DNA of 17,769 nt from Fidelibacterota bacterium (GCA_004124535.1 SCKQ01000047.1:1-17769); one strand, 5' to 3'; numbered from the stretch's first letter, positions 8,269 through 15,300 are shown. The notes: a model not told the origin generated them from the letters alone. Made by a program: numbers and translations.

Positions 8269-8805
8269 ATGAAAGACGACGTATATCTATCCCTATTTAG
8301 AATCCTGGATAGCGAGCAGCAGATTATTACCAGAACTGATCAGAAAGCGTTCACCATGCTTTCTCTTATGGGTGTGTTCATGGTCTTCTTTTTGGTCCAC
8401 TTCACTAAGATTATTCCCAACTGGTTTAATTTTGTTATGTTAATGTTATACCTGGTCTCAGCTATTTTAGCCTTGATCCAGTTAATACTGGTGATTAATC
8501 CCCGTATAAGTAAAGCTGAAGACCGCGAAGATTTGCCGGAGATTAATGCGACGTACTTTAAGGGTATTATCAGCTTTAAGAGTGCAGCGGAATATGGAAA
8601 ATATCTGCGCAAGATTATGGGAGACGATACCAGAGCCTATACAATGTTTGCCAACCAGGTCTATTCTGTGGCCCATATAAACGATTATAAGAATGGCCAT
8701 ATGCAGTTAGCTATTAAATTCTTTGCTGTAGCAATTATTTCAGAATTGTTAATCGTCATGTCTGTAGCCTACAGTCGGTCCTTGCCATTTCTATTTGGCA
8801 ACTAA
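8269..8805 (+). CDS. Pycsar effector-like (PycTM/DUF5706-type) membrane protein
   Basis: This 178-aa protein has an N-terminal amphipathic region and three hydrophobic segments at about residues 28-44, 54-77 and 147-168. The TRTDQKAFTMLSLMGVF segment, the NATYFKGIISFKSAAEYGKY segment after the second helix, and the FANQVYSVAHINDYKNGHMQ segment before the last helix follow the order I know for PycTM (DUF5706). PycTM proteins are toxic membrane effectors opened by cyclic pyrimidine nucleotides in Pycsar anti-phage defence. No nucleotide cyclase is adjacent, so this is an orphan or has another role. ATG 8269 lies 69 bases past the peptidase stop. The stop TAA overlaps the next ATG by one base, so the collagen-like lipoprotein is likely co-translated. 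The call rests on pattern memory and should be confirmed by profile search. Confidence 0.6.
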   Translation: MKDDVYLSLFRILDSEQQIITRTDQKAFTMLSLMGVFMVFFLVHFTKIIPNWFNFVMLMLYLVSAILALIQLILVINPRISKAEDREDLPEINATYFKGIISFKSAAEYGKYLRKIMGDDTRAYTMFANQVYSVAHINDYKNGHMQLAIKFFAVAIISELLIVMSVAYSRSLPFLFGN

Positions 8806-9364
8806 TGAGTAAATATATCATCATATTTCTAGGGTTACTGATTGTAGCCGGTTGCACACCTCAACCTATACCTGGGCCTGATGGTGCACAGGGCCCACCT
8901 GGTACAGAAGGTACACTGGTGAAGCTGGTGAATCTGGTGAAGCTGGTGAAAAAGGTGTCCAGGGACCTCCTGGGCCAAGGGGTGAGCCCGGTAAATCCTT
9001 AAGTGAGGAGATTGTAAATACGCTAAAGGAAAAATTAGAACTACTTGATCAAGCTACTCTTAATAAAGAAGAGATTTGTGCCTTAATATCATTTAAAGAA
9101 GGAATTGCACCGCCAGTCCTTGGCTTCGCTGCATTAACTATAAATGGTAAAATATTAATTATGAAAAACACCAGTCCGGTTAATATTGGAGAAAAGTTTA
9201 TATTCGAAACACAGATTGCAGACCGGGCGGATTTTGTTTCGTTGAGCGTCCTTAGTGGTGAAGAGGGTGAAAAAACGTTTTATGTGGCCATAACTGCGGA
9301 TGGTCACCACTATTATTCACCGGATCTCAAAGAATGGACCTACCAGGGGAAGAGTACTTTTTAA
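8805..9364 (+). pseudogene. Collagen-like Gly-X-Y lipoprotein, frame broken near 8913-8918
   Basis: ATG 8805 gives MSKYIIIFLGLLIVAGC, a lipoprotein signal with a good VAGC lipobox (Cys17). Gly-X-Y triplets follow (GPDGAQGPPGTEG). After GGT ACA at 8910-8915 this frame loses the pattern and stops at 9000-9002. The frame one base back resumes it at once (GEAGESGEAGEKGVQGPPGP and on) and runs without stop to 9364, through a ~120-aa non-collagen domain ending in YSPDLKEWTYQGKSTF. Joined, the product would be ~186 aa with about 14 triplets. No classical slippery heptamer is visible at the junction. A single-base deletion, real or from sequencing, is therefore more likely than programmed -1 shifting. 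The separate start at 9161 is not a real gene start. Confidence 0.8.
8916..8951 (+). repeat. Four tandem 9-bp units coding Gly-Glu-X collagen triplets
   Basis: CTGGTGAAG, CTGGTGAAT, CTGGTGAAG and CTGGTGAAA follow one another exactly. Gain or loss of units would keep frame, so slippage of whole units does not explain the -1 break at their left edge. Confidence 0.9.
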
Positions 9365-9388
9365 ACGGTCAGCTTAATTAGTGGCTAC

Positions 9389-9421
9389 AAGGCTCGAATC
9401 AGTGGATTTGCGCCTTTTTTT
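9389..9421 (+). terminator. Rho-independent terminator after the collagen-like lipoprotein
   Basis: AAGGC (9389-9393) pairs with GCCTT (9412-9416). After a one-base mismatch, CGAATC (9395-9400) pairs with GATTTG (9405-9410) around loop AGTG. Seven T follow at 9415-9421. It closes the peptidase/PycTM-like/lipoprotein group 17 bases before the next start codon. Confidence 0.85.
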
Positions 9422-9437
9422 GTTTTAGTATTCTTCC

Positions 9438-11150
9438 ATGTTTGGGCGTTTTATCACCCAGTTGTTATATATAACCTGCCTCAGCGCAGCACACCCTATA
9501 GTAATTGATGGTCTGTGGGATGACTGGCAGGAAGTACCCGTTGCTGTCACAGACCCAGAAGGTGACTATAATTACGATGACTGGGCCGAGTTAAAGATCA
9601 CCAATGATGACGAATTTTTATTTTTTAAAATAAGGTTGCACAGTGAAGAGACCTTGCTACAGGATTGGAACAATTTTTTCCTGTACATAGACGCGGATAG
9701 AGATTCGCTAACTGGCCACCCCTTCCGCGGACTGGGGGCTGAATTGACCTGGCATTTTGGATATCGTATGGGGCAATATTTTGAACAGGATGGGATCATT
9801 GATTTATGGCAGAATGATATAACCCTGCGGCAAGCGCCTACCATTACCAGCACAGAATTCGAAATCGCAATTGCCCGCGATTCTTTTGTACTCAGCGATC
9901 CTGATTCAATCGCGGTCATTTTCAGTAGTTTTTATGATGCAGGGGATTATATGCCCGATAGTTGGGGAGGTATAATCTACCATATGGATACGACAGTAGT
10001 TGGTCCCGTAGCGCCAATCTCGCTGGAAAAAACAGGAACCCGGCTGGTAACATATAATACGCATTATACAGGTATCCTGGAACCAGATCGCCAGCCCTAT
10101 TTCAAACGAATATTTCAGGGCCTGGATCCTGATATTATTGCGTTGCAGGAACACAGTGAGTGGAATGAGATCGGTGACATTATTTCGAGCTGGTTTCCCG
10201 AGGATACCTGGTACCAAGGTTATACCTTTCGAGATCTGGTAGTGCTGAGCAAATATCCAATTATTAATCAAGCCAATTTGATTAATTCTGAAAGAACAAT
10301 GTGCGCTCTACTGCAAACGGATGACCCGATCAATCCCTACCTGCTGATCCTCAATTCCCATTTTTCGTGCTGCGATAATGATGATGATCGCCAGGAACAA
10401 GTGGATGAATTGGTGCAGGTACTCCGCGAATGGCGCTTGAATGATAATGGGCCCTTTGACCTGCCCGAAGGTACGCCCATGTTTCATGTGGGTGATTTTA
10501 ATTTTGTGGGGTACCGTGAGCAAATTGAAACAGTAACGGCAGGTGATATCCAGGATGAAGCCACTTATGGGATTGACTTTCCCCTAGACTGGGATGGTAC
10601 AGCAATTACAGACTTATTTTCCAGACACACCCATAAACGAATGGCCTATACTTGGCGTTCGGACGGCAGTTCTTTCAATCCCGGGAAATTGGATTATGTG
10701 CTCTATACGAATAGTAATTTATCTATCTTGAAACACTTTGTCTTAAATACGTTGGTGATGCCGGATTCTGTACTCAATGAATGGGAACTGGAAGCAGAAG
10801 ACACCAACGAAGCATCGGATCATTTGCCCAGAATAGTTGATTTTATGGTAACTGACCTGGGTATTTCAGGTGAACTTGATCTGCCCCAGCAATATATTTT
10901 ATCTCATCCCTACCCAAATCCATTCAATCCGCAGGTTATGATCCCCATTACATTGGTAAGGAAAGCGCATATACAATTGCGTATTTACGATATCCATGGA
11001 CGTTTGGTAATTTCTTTAGCAGATGATGTATTACCTGCTGGGAAAAAGCTATTTTCTTGGGATGGATCACAGAACCCTAGTGGTGTCTATATTGTACGCT
11101 GTCAGGCTGGGCATATAATGCAAACTGAAAAAATCATTCTTTTGAAGTAA
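9438..11150 (+). CDS. Secreted endonuclease/exonuclease/phosphatase-family enzyme with T9SS sorting domain
   Basis: This 570-aa protein has three domains. After a short signal (MFGRFITQLLYITCLSAAHP), residues ~20-190 resemble a CBM9/DOMON-type beta domain (IDGLWDDWQEVP, WAELKITNDDEFLFFKIRL). Residues ~200-470 are an EEP fold like DNase I, sphingomyelinase and inositol phosphatases: TYNTH (Asn207), DIIALQEH (Glu238), LNSHF, GDFNF (Asp353, Asn355), KLDYVLY (Asp419) and ASDHLP (Asp461, His462). All catalytic positions are present, so it should be an active Mg-dependent phosphoesterase, with nuclease or lipid/phosphoester substrate unresolved. The C-terminal ~85 residues (HPYPNPFNPQ, then NPSGVYIVRC, KIILLK) are a T9SS sorting domain. 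The enzyme is thus probably on the cell surface, where it could scavenge phosphate or degrade extracellular DNA. A terminator just upstream separates it from the previous group. Confidence 0.9.
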   Translation: MFGRFITQLLYITCLSAAHPIVIDGLWDDWQEVPVAVTDPEGDYNYDDWAELKITNDDEFLFFKIRLHSEETLLQDWNNFFLYIDADRDSLTGHPFRGLGAELTWHFGYRMGQYFEQDGIIDLWQNDITLRQAPTITSTEFEIAIARDSFVLSDPDSIAVIFSSFYDAGDYMPDSWGGIIYHMDTTVVGPVAPISLEKTGTRLVTYNTHYTGILEPDRQPYFKRIFQGLDPDIIALQEHSEWNEIGDIISSWFPEDTWYQGYTFRDLVVLSKYPIINQANLINSERTMCALLQTDDPINPYLLILNSHFSCCDNDDDRQEQVDELVQVLREWRLNDNGPFDLPEGTPMFHVGDFNFVGYREQIETVTAGDIQDEATYGIDFPLDWDGTAITDLFSRHTHKRMAYTWRSDGSSFNPGKLDYVLYTNSNLSILKHFVLNTLVMPDSVLNEWELEAEDTNEASDHLPRIVDFMVTDLGISGELDLPQQYILSHPYPNPFNPQVMIPITLVRKAHIQLRIYDIHGRLVISLADDVLPAGKKLFSWDGSQNPSGVYIVRCQAGHIMQTEKIILLK

Positions 11151-11160
11151 GGGTTGTAGC

Positions 11161-11493
11161 ATCAAACAGGATAAAAATACCGCAATTGTATTTTCAACAG
11201 ATCCAGAATTTTTGAAAACCACAGGAACAGAAGGTCAGGAAGAAATTCCAAACCGGGATCAGGATCTGCGTATTCACCTGGATAGAAAAGGTGGCGGGAA
11301 GGTTGTCACTGTGATCAAAGGATATAGAGGCATACCTGGAGGACTGAAAGAACTGGGAAAGTATTTACAATCATCCTGCAGCACAGGTGGCACCGTAAAA
11401 AATAATGAGATCCTGATTCAGGGCAATTTTCGGGAAAAAGCAAGGGATCTTTTGCAGGCAAAGGGTTATCGGGCCAAGTTGAGCGGCGGTTGA
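11161..11493 (+). CDS. SUI1/YciH translation initiation factor homologue; start codon uncertain
   Basis: This is a small basic SUI1-fold protein related to eIF1 and bacterial YciH, which monitor start-codon choice on the small ribosomal subunit. The core DQDLRIHLDRKGGGKVVTVI, then GGLKELGKYLQSSC and TGGTVKNNEILIQGNFREKA, is clear. The first ordinary start is TTG 11212, which lacks a ribosome site. In frame upstream, codons from 11161 read IKQDKNTAIVFSTDPEFLK, matching the VYSTDP-type N-terminus I recall for this family. There is no ATG, GTG or TTG between the in-frame stop at 11143-11145 and 11212. The best upstream initiators are ATC 11161 (AAGGG seven bases before it) or ATT 11185. The start shown is therefore a hypothesis; the stop and family are secure. 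The stop TGA overlaps the acyltransferase ATG by one base, indicating translational coupling. Confidence 0.75.
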   Translation: MKQDKNTAIVFSTDPEFLKTTGTEGQEEIPNRDQDLRIHLDRKGGGKVVTVIKGYRGIPGGLKELGKYLQSSCSTGGTVKNNEILIQGNFREKARDLLQAKGYRAKLSGG

Positions 11494-12881
11494 TGCTTTA
11501 CCAGTTACTCAAACCGGTGGCCGTTACGGGAATAAACTTATTTTTCAATTCTATTTCGGTTGAAAATCAAGAAAGAATCCCTAATAAAGGCCCGGTGATT
11601 TTTGCAGCAAATCACCCTAATACTATGATGGACCCGCTCATTGTGGGGGCCAACTGCAACAGGCGTGTTGCCTTCCTGGCTAAAAGTACATTATTCTCCA
11701 ATAAGGCTTTTGCTTGGTTATTAGGGTTAATTGGTATTATTCCTGTCTATAGAAAAATCGATGCCGATGGTGATATGGTCCGCAACGAGGAAATGTTTGC
11801 GGCAACATACCGCCATTTGGAAAAAGGTCATGCCTTATTGATTTTTCCCGAAGGTATATCGACACCAGAACGGATTATCCATAAAATTAAAACTGGTGCT
11901 GCCCGAATCGGGCTGGGCGCAGAAGCAAATAATGATTTTAATTTGAACGTATATATCGTACCGGCTGGTATCAATTATTCTGCAGGAACCAAATTTCGTA
12001 GTGATGTCCATTGCCGTTTTGGGATCCCAATTGCTATGACAGATTTTCGGGAGCAGTATGAGACTGATGATCGGTCCGCGGTACAAGCTGTTACATCACA
12101 ACTGCGGCAAGCTCTGAAAAAATTGACTACGACGGTCACGGACCAGGCCGATGCAGACATTGTGCAATCATTGGAAACGATTTACAAAAAAGAACTTACT
12201 GTTGATTTAGGCATGGATAAACATTCCAAGGACGATGAATTTAAAGTGTCCAAAGGGATTATTAGAGCTGTGAGGTGGTTCAGTGAAAATAAACCTAAAT
12301 GGTCACATAAAATGAAGCAGTCTATCATACAGTATCTTAGTATTTTAGATAAATTAAAAATACGGGATGATTTTCTATCTACCAGTCGCTCAAAGGTTAC
12401 ATTTAGCCGGCGCCTGCAATCCTGGTTTTTCCTTGTATTTGGCTTCCCTGTGTTTATTTACGGTTGGATTTTGAACTATTTGCCCTACAAATTATCTGGT
12501 ATACTTGCAGTACGGGTTGTGAAGGGTCATTTTGCTGATTTAAGTTCTAAAAAAATGCTGTTTGGGATGGGGCTATTTATCGTCTGGTATACTGGTATCT
12601 TGGTTCTTTTCTATAAAATTATCGATGACGGGATGTGGACAGCATTATTTTTTCTAACATTTATTCCCAGTGGCAATTTCACCTTGCTTTATTTCCGTAA
12701 AGCACAAAATTATCGTCAACACTTACGATTTATGACCATTTTCTATCAAAAGCGCAGGCTGCTTTATCAATTAATCGAAAAGCGGCTTAGTATCATTCAT
12801 GAATTAGACAGGGCAAAGGAAGAATATTTTGCCAAGAATATCAGGGATGACTCTTCTGAAGATCTGTCTGATTTTAAGTGA
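11493..12881 (+). CDS. PlsC-type 1-acylglycerol-3-phosphate acyltransferase-like membrane protein
   Basis: This 462-aa protein has a PlsC domain in its first ~210 residues. Motif I is NHPNTMMDP with His41 and Asp47, so the spacing is HX5D rather than classical HX4D; similar NHPN...D forms occur in FCB-group homologues. Motif III is FPEGIS (118-123) and motif IV VPAGINY. The reaction expected is transfer of an acyl chain to lysophosphatidate or glycerol phosphate at the inner membrane. Residues ~310-410 add about three membrane segments (for example LFGMGLFIVWYTGILVLFYK), a longer C-terminus than PlsC proper. A charged tail ends in DDSSEDLSDFK. ATG 11493 overlaps the SUI1 stop (TGATG). It could act on another lyso-lipid; acyl acceptor and donor cannot be read from the sequence. 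Confidence 0.85.
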   Translation: MLYQLLKPVAVTGINLFFNSISVENQERIPNKGPVIFAANHPNTMMDPLIVGANCNRRVAFLAKSTLFSNKAFAWLLGLIGIIPVYRKIDADGDMVRNEEMFAATYRHLEKGHALLIFPEGISTPERIIHKIKTGAARIGLGAEANNDFNLNVYIVPAGINYSAGTKFRSDVHCRFGIPIAMTDFREQYETDDRSAVQAVTSQLRQALKKLTTTVTDQADADIVQSLETIYKKELTVDLGMDKHSKDDEFKVSKGIIRAVRWFSENKPKWSHKMKQSIIQYLSILDKLKIRDDFLSTSRSKVTFSRRLQSWFFLVFGFPVFIYGWILNYLPYKLSGILAVRVVKGHFADLSSKKMLFGMGLFIVWYTGILVLFYKIIDDGMWTALFFLTFIPSGNFTLLYFRKAQNYRQHLRFMTIFYQKRRLLYQLIEKRLSIIHELDRAKEEYFAKNIRDDSSEDLSDFK

Positions 12882-12934
12882 TAAAGAACAGGAAATATTT
12901 TATAGGTAACCATAGTAATGCATAAATTATGATC

Positions 12935-14128
12935 ATGAAATTGTACCATTACAGTTTGTTGGTCTTTCTGGTCCTTTTCTTGGCCTGTACAAAAACAGAG
13001 CCAAGGGGAGGCGGCAGTGTTACACTGCTGGTATCAAACAATGTACGGGGTCAGCTTGACCCCTGTGGGTGAAAGAAAAACCCACTGGGCGGTCTGTCCA
13101 GAAAATCAACCTATGTAAAACAATTAAAGGAAGACGGGAAAAATCTTGTTATCCTGGACGCGGGAGATCTGTTATTCAGTAGCGCTGTATTGACAGAGGT
13201 TAATGAACAGGCGGATAAATTGCGTGCCAAGGCGATCTTAAAGGGTTATGAACGTATTGGTTGTAATGCAGTGAACGTAGGTGGCTTCGATCTGGCTGCT
13301 GGCACAGCTTACCTACAACAAATTGTTGATAGCACAGAAATTCCATTTATATCAGCAAACATCATTGATAGTAAGAGCGGCGAGCTTATTTTTCCGCCCC
13401 ACCATATAATTACAGAGGGTGGGGTTATTGTTGGCGTAATCGGTCTCACCAATCTCATCCCAACACAGATCAAGGATGTGCAGATAAGTGATTTCATTAA
13501 GACCGGTGAAGCACAAATAGCTGAACTGAAACCGAAAGTGGATATTATCGTTGTTTTGGCCAATGTTAACCGGGATAAGAATAAGTTGATGAACGAAGTT
13601 TTTGCTGATGCGGACTATATTTTTCTCAGTAGGAATACAATCAGGACACGGCCGGGGACGAAACAACCTGCACATGGGCCATTTACCTATGGTAGTAATA
13701 TTCAAGGGAAATACCTAGCCCAGATTGACCTAAATATAACTGCCCTCGATTCACCACTGGTGGACATATCAAACCTGCAGGCGCAGGTAGATAACATCGA
13801 TCGCCGGCTAAAACGATTTCAAGATAAAGATCCTAAGACACCGCTAGATGAAATCTACGCTGATCAACCGCGAATTCTGAAATTGATCGAGGAATTCAAC
13901 CAAAATCGTAAAACCTATGAAAATAATTTGCGGAGCGCCCAGAATACATCGGGATATACCAGTGTGGCATTATCGCGGAAGATCGGTGATGATGACGCAA
14001 TTTTGGCCTATGTGACAGATATTCTTGGGCAATGCGCAGCACTGAAGAAACATAAAGTGCAAAAGAATCTTTACCCGAATCCTCCCGGCTTAGAAGAAAG
14101 AATCAAGAAAGGGCTTAAATCTGGATGA
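12935..14128 (+). CDS. UshA-like lipoprotein, probable selenoprotein (Sec at in-frame TGA 13070-13072)
   Basis: Reading through one TGA gives 397 aa from ATG 12935 (ATG 12929 would add two residues). MKLYHYSLLVFLVLFLAC is a lipoprotein signal with Cys18 as lipidation site. Next comes SVTLLVSNNVRGQLDPCG, the TGA at codon 46, then KKNPLGGLSRK. Sequence after the TGA continues the same metallophosphatase-like fold (LVILDAGDLL, NAVNVGGFDLAAG, GVIGLTN, VDIIVVLANVNRD), so the frame is one gene. Cys-Gly-TGA fits a redox CXU motif, and a SECIS-like hairpin lies immediately downstream. The UshA catalytic Asp-X-His, Asn-His and Gly-His-X-His motifs are replaced by NNVRG, VGGFD and SRNT, so phosphatase activity is unlikely and a redox role more so. 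Residues ~250-300 look coiled-coil. The gene overlaps the rhodanese gene by ATGA. From memory, NCBI uses the name UshA-like (seleno)protein for such families; I could not check this. Confidence 0.85.
13070..13101 (+). promoter_or_regulatory. Selenocysteine codon TGA with bacterial SECIS-like hairpin
   Basis: The TGA occupies 13070-13072. Twelve bases later CTGGGC (13085-13090) pairs with GTCCAG (13096-13101), six pairs including one G-U, around the five-base loop GGTCT (13091-13095). As I recall E. coli fdhF, its SECIS also presents GGUCU beginning 19 bases after the UGA, the same offset as here, and SelB reads that loop. Part of the loop codes Gly-Leu, so it could be kept partly for protein reasons; the stem pairing is independent support. 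Confidence 0.82.
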
Positions 14129-14601
14129 TCACGCAGCTGCCTATTGGCCAGATCATTGTTATTACAATAACATCTACGGTACTTGGTCTAGGCATCAACG
14201 CTGTTCGGCCGGAGGGTATCCCCTTGCTGGCAAAAGAACTGGCAGTAGCTGAAGAGATCGAGTATACCACTGCTGAACCGCGATTACTGGCTATCACCCT
14301 TGACCAGGCGCTGGATTTGTATCAAAAAGGCACCATTTTTGTGGACGCCCGGGAACCGGAGTATTATCAGGAAGGGCATATAAAAGGTGCCTGGAATTTT
14401 CCGTTTTTCCTGGAATTGGTTTTTAAACTTGATAGTTTGCAGGGCAAAGATGCACCATTAGTGATCTATTGCAGCGGGGATGAATGCGGATCCAGTGAAG
14501 ACCTGGCCTATGAACTGCAGGCGGAAGGGTTTAATAATCTACTTGTTTTCAAGGGCGGCTGGACCGCCTGGAATATAAGCGAACACCCGATTGAGCCATG
14601 A
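14125..14601 (+). CDS. Membrane-anchored rhodanese-domain protein
   Basis: This 158-aa protein has an N-terminal hydrophobic anchor (residues ~5-27), a linker, and one rhodanese domain from ~54 to the end. Landmarks are IFVDAREPEYYQEGHIKGAW (71-90), VIYCSGDECG (113-122) and LLVFKGGWTAW. Cys116 sits where rhodaneses carry the sulfur-accepting cysteine. The active loop CSGDECGS contains a second cysteine, Cys121, so a loop disulfide or persulfide exchange is possible. The domain should face the periplasm if the anchor is an uncleaved signal. It probably moves sulfane sulfur, or serves a redox step with its neighbours. Its ATG overlaps the selenoprotein stop and its stop overlaps the next ATG, both as ATGA, so the three products are translationally coupled. 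Confidence 0.9.
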   Translation: MITQLPIGQIIVITITSTVLGLGINAVRPEGIPLLAKELAVAEEIEYTTAEPRLLAITLDQALDLYQKGTIFVDAREPEYYQEGHIKGAWNFPFFLELVFKLDSLQGKDAPLVIYCSGDECGSSEDLAYELQAEGFNNLLVFKGGWTAWNISEHPIEP

Positions 14602-15053
14602 TTACTTTCGCCCAACGATCAGTTCTGGCCTTACTTTGTCGGGTTATCCTGGGTGTCATTCTCATCTATGCCAGTATCGACAAAATCGTTCATCCAGCAG
14701 AATTTGCAAAGGCCATTGGGAATTATAATGTACTGCCATTTGGTCTGGAGAATTTAATGGGCATCGTTTTGCCGATTCTTGAACTACTGGTAGGCACCTG
14801 TCTGGTTTTGGGCATTATGCTCGATGGATCAGCCATTATTGCCGCGGGAATGATGGTCGTATTCATCATTGCATTGAGTCAGGCACTGCTACGCGGAATC
14901 GATATTAATTGCGGTTGTTTCAAGGTGACAGCTGAAAATGCTGGTCAACAGGTGGGTATCAGACGGATCATTGAAGATTGTATATTTATGGGCATGGCCT
15001 TCATGGTGCTTAGTCGCGGCGAACGAAAATGGGAGTTGTATCCGAAAACCTGA
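14598..15053 (+). CDS. MauE/DoxX-family redox-associated membrane protein
   Basis: This 151-aa protein has four hydrophobic segments (about residues 8-30, 53-72, 77-98 and 122-139), as in the DoxX/MauE family. The first helix ends in YASIDKIVHPAEFAKAIGNY, a family signature. INCGCFKV places Cys105 and Cys107 between helices three and four; MauE-type proteins use such cysteines in thiol-disulfide exchange, for example in methylamine dehydrogenase maturation. Here the likely partners are the CXU lipoprotein and the rhodanese encoded just upstream, so it may pass electrons across or along the membrane to them. ATG 14598 overlaps the rhodanese stop by four bases. The gene is the last of the run; a tRNA gene and a terminator follow. 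Confidence 0.88.
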   Translation: MITFAQRSVLALLCRVILGVILIYASIDKIVHPAEFAKAIGNYNVLPFGLENLMGIVLPILELLVGTCLVLGIMLDGSAIIAAGMMVVFIIALSQALLRGIDINCGCFKVTAENAGQQVGIRRIIEDCIFMGMAFMVLSRGERKWELYPKT

Positions 15054-15080
15054 TTGACTAGTTAGTCATCACTGTATAAA
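15054..15080 (+). promoter_or_regulatory. Possible tRNA-Gly promoter with embedded inverted repeat
   Basis: TTGACT (15054-15059) and TATAAA (15075-15080) resemble -35 and -10 boxes, with a short 15-base spacer, and lie 22 bases before the tRNA. The spacer and -35 include a perfect inverted repeat, TGACTA-GT-TAGTCA (15055-15068). The promoter call is weak; the inverted repeat is certain. Confidence 0.4.
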
Positions 15081-15101
15081 TTCGCACCGCTTTTTACAAA
15101 T

Positions 15102-15174
<73 letters not shown>

Positions 15175-15182
15175 CTCTCAAT

Positions 15183-15210
15183 AACCCTTGTTTCACGACA
15201 AGGGTTTTTT
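15183..15210 (+). terminator. Rho-independent terminator after tRNA-Gly
   Basis: AACCCTTGT (15183-15191) and ACAAGGGTT (15198-15206) form a perfect nine-pair stem with loop TTCACG, followed by a run of T at 15205-15210. It ends the tRNA transcript and any read-through from the redox operon. Confidence 0.93.
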
Positions 15211-15267
15211 GTTTATAGTAATCATTCAATTCTGTCAGACTTTATCAAGTTTATGCCAAATATACCC

Positions 15268-15295
15268 TTTTGTAGGACACTTTTTGTAGGACACT
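15268..15295. repeat. Tandem duplication of a 14-bp unit, TTTTGTAGGACACT
   Basis: The unit occurs at 15268-15281 and, without a gap, at 15282-15295, with no mismatch. Confidence 0.92.
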
Positions 15296-15300
15296 GGCCA

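Noticed and set aside
8905..8925. Programmed -1 ribosomal frameshifting in the collagen-like gene
   Set aside because: No X-XXY-YYZ slippery heptamer is present at the switch; a one-base deletion or read error is simpler.
8916..8951. Short tandem repeats considered as a CRISPR array
   Set aside because: Units are 9 bp with no spacers and encode Gly-Glu-X triplets; no CRISPR-like repeat-spacer pattern exists anywhere in the window.
13070..13072. The TGA as a simple nonsense mutation making a pseudogene
   Set aside because: Both sides of the frame are well preserved, the codon falls at a Cys-Gly-X position, and a correctly spaced GGUCU hairpin follows. A recent mutation cannot be fully excluded without homologues.
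13190..14128. A 312-residue protein starting at TTG 13190
   Set aside because: It lacks a ribosome site and cuts into a domain whose earlier strands, signal and lipobox are in the same frame upstream of the TGA. It is an artefact of treating TGA as stop.
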